A stretch of DNA of 64,000 bases. Origin: Leptasterias polaris. Taxonomy: Eukaryota > Echinodermata > Asteroidea > Forcipulatida > Asteriidae. The stretch is taken from the NCBI GenBank assembly GCA_037783415.1, contig JAZGTN010000064.1, positions 682,001 to 746,000 of the forward strand, written 5' to 3'. Position numbers and translations under genes: made by a program. Of the stretch, positions 1 to 11,189 are shown piece by piece. Under the pieces are notes generated by a model that ran no database searches, was not told where the DNA came from, and saw only the letters and a list, made by a program, of their open reading frames with translations. Every line of letters begins with the position of its first letter. Position 1 is the first letter of the stretch.

Positions 1-613
1 CAATTTGTATAAAATGAGTTTTAGCTTTCATAACAAAAACACAAATCATTTGTTAGTTTTTGTTGAAACAAACTGAAAACTCTGGGACAAGGATGCTTAC
101 TCGATCTTAACTTTTAAGGAACCCCTTTTGTAAATCCACGCCAGAGTACGTGCAGCCACTAAATAAAAGCCGGTTTAAACGCAGACGCGAGATGATCGCA
201 CGGGCGTAGAATTAACGCGTGACGCAGTTTAAAGAGGACGCTGACGCCTCAACAACCGTAGTCTGCAATGAAAAGGCTTAGCGTCTGACAATTACAGCGT
301 CTGGTGATTTTCATCGCGCGACCAAAACAAATTTGGTGATCGGAGGTGGGCACAAATTCTTAATTTTTTGCAAGTAACCGGAAGCTGAGGTCAATTTTAA
401 TTCTTGGGTTTTCTTCATTGTGTTGAATTGATTTTACTTTCATATTTGGTATCACTTAGTATTACATTCCCAACAACATATGTAATTTTCCTGGTCATAA
501 AGTACGTTAAACTAAAATAATAGACGAAACAAAATCTTGGCAACGTAAAACTCCATATGGTTGGGACCACAATGGTCCCGGAAGTTCGATTACGCGCGAG
601 ACTTGCACAGTCT
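1..613 (-). mobile_element. Non-autonomous DNA transposon, AGAC/AT family, truncated by window start
   Basis: The right end is the terminal inverted repeat ending CTTGCACAGTCT followed by AT at 614-615. The sequence is collinear with the element at 41222-41924 and with the two ends of the 5.57-kb transposon at 32097-37667. It has the same internal deletion join (CTCTGGGACAAGGATGC followed directly by the other arm) as the 41222 copy, so both belong to one amplified deletion derivative. No coding capacity is seen. The left terminus lies outside the window. Confidence 0.8.
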
Positions 614-615
614 AT

Positions 616-851
616 AAACCACAGAACTTGTGCAAGTTCCGTCGTAAAACAAGCTGCGTGTTACATGCCGTCCATGGGCTGTGTGGGCAAATAGTACCCG
701 ATTTGAACAAAACAACATGGACCCCATCGCAGCGTGCAACAATTGACCAATCCGTACGCACAAGTCCTGCACGCCACGCCGCAATTAGCCATTTTGAGAT
801 GGTGTACACATTATGATGACACTAGGTTTGGGTAAATGTGTATGTGTACTT
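616..851. other. Unassigned spacer
   Basis: No repeat match, exon signal or credible coding frame was seen. Overlapping 60-65 codon frames exist on both strands but have no recognisable content. Confidence 0.4.
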
Positions 852-1247
852 CTTAGTGTATTAAAGTAATGTGGCGTCCGCCACGTATCAACAAAACCTT
901 GCCTGCCAGCACCTCAGCACACTAGTTGTGGAGTCAAAAGTTTGGCTCTTTAAAATGGCGGGCCGTGCTAGTTCACGAAGTGAAAGGAAAACCACACAAT
1001 TTCGAGGCATGTTTGTGTGGATCATTATATTATTCAAATTTTAAAACATATTTCTAACCATATGCATTTCAGAACAAACGGTTTCAAACGCTTTTCATAG
1101 CCCAAATCGCCCAATCCAAGGCAACGTGTCCCTTTAACTAAACAGAGTCTTCTCTAGTGTGCACCATGTCTCGAAAAGAGTAATGGCTGAGGTGCTGGCA
1201 ACATTGTGTTGATACGTGGCGGCCGCCACATTATTTTAATACAATAA
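852..1247. mobile_element. Inverted-repeat element (about 60-bp arms)
   Basis: The left arm (852-913) and right arm (about 1186-1247) are near-perfect reverse complements; both contain GATACGTGGCGGNCGCCAC-type sequence and a CTGAGGTGCTGGCA block. The interior (about 972-1138) matches, in the opposite orientation, the sequence at 19664-19835, which starts TTAAAGGGACACGTTGCC. So a second dispersed repeat sits inside this one. No convincing target duplication was found. Confidence 0.65.
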
Positions 1248-1458
1248 TATGGCGGCTGCTGCCAGATTATGTGGCGGCCGACAGATAGATAATTATGTGG
1301 CGGCTGACATATATATATTTATGTGGCGGCCGCCAGATAGATAATTATGTGGCAGCCGACAGATAGAAAATTATGTGGCGGTCGACAGATAGATATTTAT
1401 GTTGTGGACGCCAGATAGACAGTTATATGTGGCGGCCGCCAGATAGATAATTATGTGA
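1247..1458. repeat. 26-bp GC-rich minisatellite
   Basis: About eight imperfect copies of a unit near GTGGCGGCCGCCAGATAGAT plus an A/T tail. The GTGGCGGCCGCCA core also occurs in the right arm of the adjoining inverted-repeat element, so the array probably grew from that arm. Most units hold the palindrome GGCGGCCGCC. Confidence 0.8.
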
Positions 1459-2885
1459 CAGCAAAGGGTACACCAAAATATTCACGTGCTTATCAAGAAA
1501 TAGTTCACCTCTTATCCCCTAGTATACTATCCGGCTTTCGTAGTCCGGTAAGGCCCTTGGTCTTATAATACAAGGCGTCGACGTATGTGCTCTTACTGAT
1601 TTCGTTATATTGCACGTTATTGTGACAATGAAGAGATGCATCAGAAAATGTAGGGTTGTACAATGTGTAGTGTATTTGGGTTTCGTCCTACCTGTAAACT
1701 AAAAGTAATAAGAGTACCGCACTTCGTTTTCATTTTCTTTTCCGGTAAACCCCCGAGACGCGAATAGGTGACAAAACATGCTACTGATAGAAGAGGACGT
1801 GAAAAGAACACCGCTGATACAGTTTCCTGAGGTGGTCACTAATCCTTAACCCCAGGGAGAAACGTACACAATCAACCAACCCCAAGCAAACCACTTGCTC
1901 CTTCTTTTAAGACACAAAGCACACTGCCCAATTGTAAATGAATACCGGCAAACACCATCAGTAAATTAAATTTCCCTGTAGTTATCAGATTAAAGTGAAA
2001 CGCCAATGTGCATTGAGACAGTCTTCAATTACAAAGCTAAACGTGGAGAAGATCTATATAGCACCAAAAACTATATATGCCGTAGCTCAGAAAGACAATT
2101 TGCCAGTATTTTCATTACAGTCAAATTATCTGACGGAAAAGGCGAAGATTATAATTTTTCCCCACCTGAAAATGACTGAGATTAAAAGATTTTTTTCTTA
2201 AATCTGAATCACAGAGTCCCATGTGAAGGTCAAACAGTAACACCATTGACAGTGTATTTGGGTAATACCGCCATATAAGATTTCCGTGCACGTTTTGGGG
2301 GATTATTCGGGGTGTTATATTTTCCGTAAAAGGTCAATAAAGTGTTACAAAAAACAGGTAACATTTTCATTTAAAAACTTTGATGTTGGCCCAAATAGGG
2401 CCTATTTTTAGTTTAATTCACGCCGTATCACTTTTTAGAGTTTGTATTTTTAATGTCATTCTAGCCTGCGACGACCAAACTGATTTATGTCGGCTAATTT
2501 TATTTAGAAAAAAATACATGTGAAGTTACGCTGATAACGAAAAGAGAGAATATAGAACAAACTTGTCAGTTTTTAGAAAGACACAAGAGATTTCCAAACC
2601 GACTGTTTAAGTTTTAACTTTCGTTTTAAACCATGGGGCAACATCCAGAGCCTATGGCTTTGTACCTGTATGCAGAGATTGCAAGTATACTCATGAGGTG
2701 TTTTTTATTATTTGTTTGAGACCTGTTTAAATTACTATCCCAGCGAAGACCCACAGAAATGCATTACGAGCATTACGAAATCCACGACTAGCAACATGAT
2801 ACAAAACGCTACGAGTGCAGGAAAAACGAGAGTGCTCGTGATGGGGTTAATAATAGACTGTGTAAGTCTCGCGACGATAAGGTCA
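1459..2885. other. Unassigned intergenic DNA
   Basis: AT-rich DNA with no recognisable gene. A phrase CCATTGACAGTGTATTTGGG near 2243 recurs near 10194 and marks some dispersed repeat. A 79-codon plus-strand frame at 2712-2951 runs into the next element and is not credible as a gene. Confidence 0.4.
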
Positions 2886-2891
2886 CCATTG

Positions 2892-3131
2892 TACGAAAGC
2901 CCAATCGTGCCACTGAAGTATATATTATCAGCGGGAACTAATCCGTTATAACGAATTAGTAATCCGTTATAACGAATTAATAATCCGTTATAACGAATTA
3001 ATAATCCGTTATAACGAATTAATAATTCGTTAAAACGAATTAGTAATCCGTTTAAACGAATTAGTAATTCGTTATAACGGATTAGTTCCCGCAGATAATA
3101 TATACTTCAGTGGAACGATTGGGCTTTCGTA
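2892..3131. mobile_element. 240-bp TIR element made of 21-bp palindromic repeats, 6-bp target duplication
   Basis: Terminal inverted repeats begin TACGAAAGCCCAATCG and end with its complement; each arm continues through a CACTGAAGTATATATTATC block. Between them are about six 21-bp units of the type ATCCGTTATAACGAATTA, themselves close to palindromic. CCATTG directly flanks both ends (2886-2891 and 3132-3137), a 6-bp target duplication. A truncated relative starts at 37841. No protein is encoded. Confidence 0.85.
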
Positions 3132-3137
3132 CCATTG

Positions 3138-3442
3138 AGCTTCCGGGCACCTCTGAGCCATGAACTATGGGAGATTAACCTGGGTTCAATTTTGAGTGGT
3201 TTTAATTTTTGTCGTATCATTTTTTCAACCCCCAAAATCATATTGGTGGATTGATTACATTTAAAACTAACAATGTAATAAACAAATAATAATAAACAAA
3301 TCTGGAAACTTAAGAGAAAATGAAGAAATAGTGCTCGACCTTCAACTTCCGGCTCGAAGTGTCAAATTGTGATTTTACGCCGACTTTGTTGTGCAAACCG
3401 TGTCGACTGCAATAACAAACCGAAGGTTATATTAGTTTTGTT
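3138..3442. other. Probable 5' region of the DIRS-type retrotransposon
   Basis: No open frame. It lies between the 240-bp TIR element and the first frame of the retrotransposon. It should contain the element's left terminal repeat, but no copy of the right-hand repeat (7165-7487) was recognised here, so the left boundary is undefined. Confidence 0.35.
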
Positions 3443-3748
3443 TTGCACATAAAGGACCTAAATTCCTCCGTTACGCAACTTTCACAAAGGGCTTTTGTTC
3501 ATACCTTGCTACGCTTGAGTCACTATGCTATAAGCGGGCCCTCTGACCAACGCCCTTCACTTCAGGCTCATGCTCACGTATTGCTGAATCGCTGTTCTTA
3601 TTGCTCTCGCAACCTAACCTTTCCCACCCACCCTCCCCTTCGTTTTCGTAATTTATGTTCGTATCATGATATATTCATATTTTCTATTCACTCGTGTAAC
3701 AGTATGCATTGCTCTCTCGTTGCGTATTTCTCTTTTTTGTATCTTACA

Positions 3749-4105
3749 GGCTTGCCAAGCGCTAACTGCTTTACCTGTGGCATGCCGGAACACTGGACCA
3801 GACAATGCCCTTTCAATGCCACCAACAACGGCTTCCCACAACAACAGAGGTCGAAGTTCCGAGTCAACCCCTACTTCGGCGGTTATATCAACAAGACCAT
3901 CCCAGGGCAAGCCCCGGCTGCCATACCGACCATTGTTTCCCTCGATTGCAGACACAACAGAGATGTCCAAAGAGTCCAGAGGCCAACCCACCTCTCAAGC
4001 CTAAAACAATTGGCGAAAAATTCAACGATGTTCTACAGGTACCTTGCTTTTTCCAAAATACTCCCAACTTGGTCTCTGACACCGTCAAAGTCAATGGTAG
4101 ATTAA
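3749..4105 (+). pseudogene. Gag-like protein fragment with CCHC zinc knuckle
   Basis: The frame contains CFTCGMPEHWTRQC, a C-x2-C-x4-H-x4-C zinc knuckle typical of the nucleic-acid-binding part of retroelement Gag. The frame can be opened from 3443, but a pyrimidine-rich stretch ending TATCTTACAG lies just before GCTTGCCAAGCGC at 3749, so the coding part may really start at a splice acceptor. After the knuckle the sequence is Q/N/P-rich. The element's pol continues in another frame from about 4020. Confidence 0.7.
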
Positions 4106-5230
4106 GGTCACATAGCGAATTCTGGTCTCGTATAGGCACCCCGAACATGGTTATGTCAATTATCAACGAAGATTTCAGAATATGGTTCTTAGAAGAACCA
4201 CCCCTATGTTTTTTCCTAACAATGTATCAGCTAGTCATTCTTCTTTCGTTATCGATTCTATTTTGGAATTGCTCGCCTCCAATAGGATATTAGAGAGACT
4301 CAGTCCCCATCCTACATCACTAGCCCCCTGTCAGTAGTGTGCCAGGTAAACGACAAGAAGCGTTTAATTTTGGATTTAAGTCGGTTAAATTTTCACGTTA
4401 AGAAAGATCACTTTAAGATAGATGACTGGAAGATTGCCATGCAGTATTTTCAACCAGATGCGTTAGTATTCTCGTTTGACTTAAAGTCGGGATACCACCA
4501 TGTAGAAATCCATCCACAGTCCCATAAGTTTTTGGGGTTTTCTTGGATCATTGGGGGCGTACAGAGGTTTTTCCAGTTTACAGTTTTACCTTTTGGCCTG
4601 TCCTCAGCTCCCTTGATATTCACCAAAATCCTGAAACCTCTGGTGACTCATTGGCACTCCTGCGGAATCCTCATCGCCTTGTACCTGGACGATGGTTTAG
4701 TTATCGTTCCCAAATCAAATCTTGCCCCTGACTCGCACCTATTATTGGCCAATGAAGTTTCAGCACACGTAAGATCAGATCTACTGAATGCTGGCTTTGT
4801 TTACAATATAAGCAAGAGCAATTGGCAACCTGTAACCTCCATCGTGTGGCTCGGCATGATTTGGGACTCTCACACGGGTACCCTCAAAGTCTTAGATCGA
4901 AGAATAAACAAACTCCACACCTCCATCATCTCGATTACTTCAATCATGGTCTGTAAAGTAAGAGATCTTCATTCTTTCGTCGGACAGATAATTTCTCTAT
5001 CCCCTGTTGTAGGTAATATAGCTAGATTGATGACACGACACTGTCAATTTCTCATCGCACAGGCCAAAGATGAAGATACAATCATCACACCCGATGTGCA
5101 TTGTTTGAAGGAAATTATTTTCTGGCATGAAAATGTGTGTCGCTTGAATAATCGAACTGTGTTCCTTTCCCCTAAGGTCAACAAGATAATGTGCAGATGC
5201 CAGCTCAGTGGGTTCTGGCGCTATATGTAA
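4020..5230 (+). pseudogene. Reverse transcriptase of the DIRS-type element (frameshifted)
   Basis: The N-terminal piece reads RLRSHSEFW in one frame (about 4103-4130). It moves to another frame at about 4206-4326 (LAPCQ then stop) and then to the main 297-codon frame at 4337-5230. That frame shows RLILDLSRLN, FSFDLKSGYHHVEIHP, LPFGLSSAP and the catalytic YLDDG box (about 4681-4695), followed by the thumb. These are hallmarks of DIRS/Ngaro reverse transcriptases. The first 110 residues need two frame changes, so this copy is broken. The enzyme would have copied element RNA into DNA. Confidence 0.88.
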
Positions 5231-5829
5231 TGACAACCATGTGGCCCACAAAAATTTGACCCCTGAAGATATGGCTCAAGAGTTCAACTTGGCGGGAATT
5301 AGAAACCATTCTATTCGCTCTTCATTCTTTCTTGCCTGTCATTTCAAATTCACGAGTCAAAGTTTTCAGACAACCAGGCTGCTGCAAAGATCATAGAAAC
5401 CGGAAGCATGAAACTTCATCTCCATGATCTGGCCTTTAAGATTTTTTTTAGTTTTGCTTAAAGAACCGGGTCTACTTAGAGGTAGATTGGATCCCACGTT
5501 CCCTCAACGATCAAGCAGATTTCATAAGCAAGTTAATAGACGTAGATGATTGGGGCCTATCAACAGTGTTTTTCGAGCACATCAACAAGTGGGGCCCCCT
5601 CACGGTAGATTGTTTTGCTACCTACTACAACACAAAATTGCCTCTTTTCTTCTCCAGATTCTGGAATCCTGGTGCTCTAGCTGTGGATGCATTTGCCCAA
5701 GATTGGGCAGACGAGAACTCATTACTAGTTCCCCCGGTCACCTTGATTCCCTCCGTGTTGTTTCACTTAAAATCTTGTTGCGGAACAGGGGTTCTGGTTT
5801 TCCCATGGTGGCCTTCAAGTCCCTTCTGA
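5190..5829 (+). pseudogene. RNase H domain and C-terminal extension of pol (frameshifted)
   Basis: The end of the RT frame gives way to GSGAICNDNHVAHKN in another frame (from 5208). A further frame, from about 5450, reads VDWIPRSLNDQADFIS, the typical C-terminal RNase H motif, then LTVDCFATYYN, DAFAQDW and FPWWPSSPF. The last block is the conserved extension found after RNase H in DIRS and Ngaro elements. At least two frame changes separate the pieces. Confidence 0.8.
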
Positions 5830-6022
5830 CCATTATTATGGTCAACATACAGACCCTTCATTCAAGGTGTATTCACTATGCCCGGGAAGTTTGCGTTAGT
5901 TCACGGTAGAAACCTTAATTCCTTGCTTGGGTCCCCAGTATTTGAAAGTAAAATGGCAGCGGTCAAACTAGATTTCTCTCAATCCTCCCCTAGTTAGTTC
6001 TTTTTCTGAACTTTACTCAAAC

Positions 6023-7060
6023 GTGTATATTATATTTCATTTTGTGCAGATAATATTGGAGCAACCATTTTGGGCAAGCTCTGCCTCTTCAGTCCCGGAA
6101 GCCAAGCAGTTGTTGCATGAAGCTATAGGAGCAAAATCAGTTGGGACCTGCAAATCTTATCTTTACAAGTGCCGTCAATTTATCAAATGGTTGAACGATT
6201 GCAAAATTTCACTGCTCTTTCCGGTTAGCGATAGAACAATGGCTGCATATTTATATCACATCAAGTCTACCTCCCAATCCGATAGCGTCATGACTACAAC
6301 TGCTTCCGCCATTAAATGGCTTCATTCTTTAATGAATATTAAAAGCAATCCAGTAGATTCACCTATAGTCCAGCAACTTTTGATCAGTTTTAGGAAAGCT
6401 CTTCACCACCCACCAGCTCAGAAAACCCCTCTATCCATAGATCAACTCAATCAAATCTTAGAAAAATTCGCAAGAGATGACTGCTCACTCATCCAACTCA
6501 GAACAGCCTGCTATGTAGGTTTAAAGTTTGCTCTGTTATTTAGACACAACGAAATTGCCGAAATCAAAGCAAATCACCTCTCCATTCTTCCAGAAGAACA
6601 ATGCCTCAGAATTGTTATTCCTAAATCCAAGACCGACATTTTTAGGGAGGGCAACGTAGCTTATATTCCCTTATCCCAAGATCGCTACTCGCCCTACGCA
6701 GTTTTAATAAAATTCATGTGCAAGGCTGGGATTAATATAGGTGAAGACAAGTTCATCTTTACTCCCCTCACCTTCTGCTCCGCGTCAAATTCTTACAAGC
6801 GCACCCAAGACAAGCCCTTTAGTTATACCAGGTGCAGAGAGTTCTTTTTCGATGCACTTAAGTCAATCGGAGTTATGGATGTAAAACTTTTTGGTCTTCA
6901 TAGTTTACGATCAGGAGGGGCCACTCAATTGTCCAACAACAATATTCCCGAAGACCTAATCATGCAACATGGCCGCTGGAAAACCACTATGGCAAAAAAT
7001 CGATATGTCAAGAGAGACATAGGCACACGTCTCCAAGTGTCAAAAGCTGTATTACATTGA
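6023..7060 (+). CDS. Tyrosine recombinase of the DIRS-type retrotransposon
   Basis: An intact 345-codon frame. Residues about 20-130 form a SAM-like DNA-binding core (KSYLYKCRQFIKWL, then TMAAYLYHI). The catalytic half carries the family residues in order: Arg in LLFRHNE (about residue 175), the HSLRSGG box, His in HGRW and the Tyr nucleophile in NRYVK. This enzyme would integrate the cDNA circle by site-specific recombination. The ATG at 6023 is preceded by little coding signal. A pyrimidine-rich stretch ending TTTTGTGCAG lies at about 6035-6050, so the true protein may start at a splice acceptor there. It is the best-preserved part of an otherwise dead element. Confidence 0.87.
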   Translation: MYIIFHFVQIILEQPFWASSASSVPEAKQLLHEAIGAKSVGTCKSYLYKCRQFIKWLNDCKISLLFPVSDRTMAAYLYHIKSTSQSDSVMTTTASAIKWLHSLMNIKSNPVDSPIVQQLLISFRKALHHPPAQKTPLSIDQLNQILEKFARDDCSLIQLRTACYVGLKFALLFRHNEIAEIKANHLSILPEEQCLRIVIPKSKTDIFREGNVAYIPLSQDRYSPYAVLIKFMCKAGINIGEDKFIFTPLTFCSASNSYKRTQDKPFSYTRCREFFFDALKSIGVMDVKLFGLHSLRSGGATQLSNNNIPEDLIMQHGRWKTTMAKNRYVKRDIGTRLQVSKAVLH

Positions 7061-7164
7061 GTTACTGAAAATTTCCCTAATGATGCTTTTGATCCAGTAT
7101 TGTTGTTATAATACGCGTATCTGCTGTGTAACAATATTTGAATTAATTTGGTATAGAAAACCAT

Positions 7165-7490
7165 GTGTGGCTAATTACCTTTGCAAGATACTTGTGTTAT
7201 TATTAAAAATGTATGATTTTGTTAATTTGTTCTGCCATGTTTCTAAGGCCGAGTATAGTAGGCCATGGAGGGACACTGTTGTCCTGGTAAGCCACTGTGG
7301 CTGCGAGATTAATTGAAGCGAATGGTAGGGTATTTGCTAACTACCTTTTGCAAGAACCGAATGTTTGAGATAATTCAGATATTTGTTGTATTATTATTGT
7401 ATGACTTTGTTAATGTTCTGCCATGTTTCTAAGGCCGAGTAGGCCATGGAGGGACACTGTTGTCCTGGTAAGCCACTGTGGCTGGGAGGT
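7165..7490 (+). repeat. Duplicated terminal segment of the DIRS-type element
   Basis: Two tandem copies (about 7165-7312 and 7331-7487) share GGCTAATTACCTTTGCAAG-like starts and an almost identical core containing TGCCATGTTTCTAAGGCCGA and GACACTGTTGTCCTGGTAAG. They follow the recombinase stop directly. Their position fits the right-hand half of PAT/Ngaro split direct repeats. Confidence 0.7.
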
Positions 7491-8460
7491 TATTATTATT
7501 GTTTAATTATCATTGTTTTAATCATTAATAAAAGCGTTCTGTATATTCAGCATCTACATGCTTGCAAGCCTACATCCCATGCTGTCTCAATAATATTTAA
7601 TTAATAAATTCTATGTACCAGAATATTTGTTGTACCTTGTGTCATTTAGCGTCTTTGGCGTAGTAAACGAAACTGTTTTTCATGCGTATGAGCGCAGCGA
7701 AGTAGCATGAAAAATATTTTTAATCGGGATATAAGTGCTTCGTAATCGCTACTTAGCGCGAAAACAGATATTGTGTCATGGTGTCGCATGGATTTTACAT
7801 GATGTTGAATGGCGTCGCTGGGACAACGACATCTTAGTTTTGAGCGGTTTGGGTACCGTATTAATAGCAACTTGATCTTATTTGCATGCGTGTACGTCAA
7901 GGATCACGACGGTCGCCTTTTTATTGCATGCTCTTTATGGTCAAACCTAAAGCGGAAATTTAGGTCAAAATAGAATTGTTCAAAGATTTGGGAAATTATT
8001 TACAATTGACTATTTCTAAAATTAGTTTCTTTGTTCAAACCATATTCAATGGGTGAAATTAAAAAAACATCGCAATACAAGTTCCTCTCAAAAATAACTG
8101 CCACATCACCCGCTGTATCTGCTATTCAAGGTGCCCAAAAGTCCAAATTCTCGCGAAAGCTCGTACGCTCTCGAGGTCAACTTACAGTCTATTAAAGTTC
8201 ACAAGCGAAAAAAACACAACAAATAATGATGTAATAGGAAACTGTACTACAAGCTTTTTTGTTTTAATCCGGGTTCGTTTTGATTTGCTGGCGAACGGTG
8301 GCCAATCAGAAGTAGGTCTATAGGCAATGTAGTGAATATTCATAACTCTTGTGACCTTGGTAACAACCAAATACAGTGTTCTGTACGCGGTTATTGTGCC
8401 TATGCAAATTGTATGTGAGCGATGCGACTATTATTTACGATGTCCTGAATTTATTGCATG
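7491..8460. other. Unassigned intergenic DNA
   Basis: No gene, satellite or paired inverted repeat was recognised. A minus-strand 84-codon frame at 7646-7900 lacks recognisable features. Confidence 0.35.
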
Positions 8461-8463
8461 ATT

Positions 8464-9150
8464 ACACCGATCCAGTAGGCCACGCCCACCATAGCAACTG
8501 TCTAGCAACGACCGAACATGTCGCGTGTGTGCACGTCGTTGTGGATTTGTACTATAGATAGGTTGCAGTATGACGTAAGTCGGCCATCTTTACGGGCAAT
8601 TTGGAACACACAGTCATGTGTTACGCGTGAGAACGGCGTGCAGTACGCGCACATTTCACCAAACTCATTGCATGATTGGTTAGTGAACGACGCGGCTGCG
8701 TTAATAATTTGAGCGCTCGACGCGCCTGCAAGCCAAAATGCGATTTGCCCGTAAAGATGGCGTCTACTGGGAACTATCTATACACAGCCAGACGAGTATT
8801 CGGCCCACCGCACGCACACACTAACCCAGCGGATACTATTATTTTTTCTCTGTCTTACCTCGGCTTCGGAAATGGCTAAAAATATACATTCCCTCTCTTG
8901 TCAGGGTTTCGGGAGTAGAAACTTCAATTAGGATATGAACACCGCTTGACCATGGTTAAGGCTAAAAATCAAGTTTATAAAAGAATAGCCTTGAACAAAT
9001 GACACAAAAGTAAATTCAACGAAATGTGTGTAGTAAACAATACAAACAAATCAGAATTTTGTCGGACAAAATGGCGGCAAATTGTCGGACCTTAAATTAC
9101 GCGTTGTGATTGGTCAATTTATCAAGGGGCGTGGCCTACTGGATCGGTGT
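8464..9150. mobile_element. 687-bp TIR element with an internal palindrome
   Basis: The outer arms are ACACCGATCCAGTAGGCCAC at the left and its complement ending at 9150, about 24 bp in all. ATT flanks both sides (8461-8463, 9151-9153). Inside, about 8549-8604 and 8737-8788 form a second inverted repeat centred on GCCATCTTTACGGGCAA-type sequence. No coding frame is convincing, so it is a non-autonomous element. Confidence 0.7.
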
Positions 9151-9212
9151 ATTTGTTAGTGACCTAGGGAGTACGTGGCACACACACAGCAGGAAAGTTG
9201 TCGGGCCCCTGT

Positions 9213-10045
9213 TAGACTTGATTTCAAGTCTGAGATCGCGGTTATTTCTCTGCATCAGCCACACAAAATTCCCCCCGCAGATTGGCTATCACGCGCTCTA
9301 ACTCGCAATCTCAGACTTGACCCTCTTGTGTATACGGGATATTCATTTATTCACAACCACATTTACATAACAACACTATGCCAGAGAGATGACCAATCAG
9401 GAGGCCACAAAACTCCTGTTGGTTGCGTCTATTCCCAATAGGTTATAATCACTTCAGTATTTTCTGTAAAATCGATCGAGTCATTTTTTTTATTTTTTAT
9501 AGTGCTTTGTACGTATGGTATTTCTAATTTATACATCAAATAATACTAGATGTAGGCCTATTCTTCAAATATTGAAAAATAAACATGACAAATAACCTGA
9601 TCCCTACTAGACGAAAAAATGTGTTCCCTTTATTTGAATGGAATCGTCTAATGATTTTCCCAACGTTTTTTATTTATTTTGAATTTAAAAACTAGAATCA
9701 CTTTGGGTTTTTTGTTTCCAAACTGCAAGTTGAATCACTGAGCAGAGGCAGATTATTTACATGTGCACCAATGTTGTATTTCTGTACTATATCCCGTGGT
9801 ATAAACGGTCAAGTTTGAATGTGCATTTTATTGACGGCTTCTGAGATTCTGACCAATCAGAGTGTTCCGTCCACTTTTGGACTAATTCGCCATAGGGTGT
9901 GTACAAACCGAAGAACAATGTTCCCAAGTCTGTGATCGTAGGTTAAAGACGGAGGTTAATCCACAAGAGGGCGCTATTTCAGGCAATAATGTATTGGCTA
10001 TCATTTAGACTAAAAACCACGATCACAGACTTGGAACCAAGTCTA
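9213..10045 (+). mobile_element. 833-bp MITE, TAG-terminal family (copy 1)
   Basis: The ends read TAGACTTGATTTCAAGTCTG and, in complement, TAGACTTGGTTCCAAGTCTG, so each terminus is itself a small hairpin. The whole element is an inverted copy of 23127-23958 with nearly the same length and few changes. The flanking 9-mers do not match here, unlike the second copy. A CTCF-like word CCACAAGAGGGCGCT lies at 9961-9975. No coding capacity. Confidence 0.85.
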
Positions 10046-11040
10046 GACGTAGGACGGCTACTCAGGCTCTTGGAAAGAACACGCATGTCAGCACAAGACA
10101 GAACGAACTTGAAAACACCAACTCTTCTGTAATGGAATTTGTTGTGGGCCTACCAAGCTTTGGTTAAGTTAATATGCAAATTGCAAAAGATTACCATTGA
10201 CAGTGTATTTTGGTTACATGTAACCGATTGATATGTTATTTTGAAGGCCTTCAAAACGAAACAACAACACTATAACACTATTGACAGAAGTCACGAAGAA
10301 AGTTTGGTTTTAGAATTTCGTTTTGAAAAAAAACCAACAAGAGACGTCAAATAAGAACACTGTGACTTTAAGTTCACCGTTTGGGTGATCCTTATCAGTC
10401 GACCCGAGTTCTAAATTGTCAAAGAGAGACTTGTTATTTTTGTGTGTGAACTGTTTAATTATAACACACTATTAGTAATTCGTGTGGTATGTGACATAAC
10501 ATTCATTTAGCTACTTAATTAGCGGAAACCTACACTCCCATTGTTATTGTTAAGTTCGTAAATATTAATTTAATTAAGATTTTTGTATTATATTTTGTTT
10601 CGTTTTACTTATTTAATGTGATTAAACTAAGTTCATTTCTAGTCTACACAGTTGTCTGTTTGATTTCCATTTGACTTTTCTAAACTTCGTCCCGGGTTTA
10701 CGTTTGGTAAACTACCCAAATAAGTACGTGGCAGCTTTTTGCAGGCACTAGAAAATTAAGAAGCACCTACCCCCACATGGGTGATCCATCAGACTTGTGT
10801 TATTTTCGTTTTAAACTAACTGCCACTAATTCTTAACGGTTTTTCTTTAAGGTAGGCCCACTGGAAGCTTATAAATTTTCCGACCCTGTAGATAAAGCAA
10901 TTTGACATTTAAATTAAATTTTGACCTAAAATTGGGCAATGCATCCTTAAACATGTTCCTGTCCTTGGTAATACATCACGACCACTGTACATGACTTCAA
11001 TTTGAGTTCGAGGATGTTTGCAAAAACTAACTATTGTGGC
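10046..11040. other. AT-rich unassigned DNA
   Basis: No gene or paired repeat was recognised. Around 10190-10300 a phrase shared with about 2240 recurs. The rest is low-complexity AT-rich sequence. Confidence 0.35.
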
Positions 11041-11189
11041 CTGTGGTATGGGGCGCCGTTTGTCAATTAATTGTTTAGCGTATTTTTGACGTGTTTTTAC
11101 CATGGTTTGTAATAATTAGATGTAAACCATGGAAAGTGCTGTCAATTTATTTTGTGGTTTACATACCATAAATTTACAATCAAAGCTTA

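Larger units (their letters stand above)
3443..7490 (+). mobile_element. Decayed tyrosine-recombinase retrotransposon (DIRS order, Ngaro/PAT-like)
   Basis: In order along the plus strand are a CCHC zinc knuckle, reverse transcriptase, RNase H with its C-terminal extension, and a tyrosine recombinase, followed by a duplicated terminal segment. This order, with recombinase in place of DDE integrase and no aspartic protease, defines YR retrotransposons. No methyltransferase domain was recognised, which favours Ngaro or PAT over DIRS1. Frameshifts between the gag-like frame and RT, inside the RT N-terminus, and inside RNase H show that this copy is dead. The two near-identical downstream segments fit the B1-A2-B2 side of split direct repeats, but the matching left repeat was not found. 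Confidence 0.85.

Noticed and set aside
2940..3085. CRISPR-like array of 21-bp repeats
   Set aside because: Units are contiguous with no spacers, lie between terminal inverted repeats with a target duplication, and the genome is eukaryotic.
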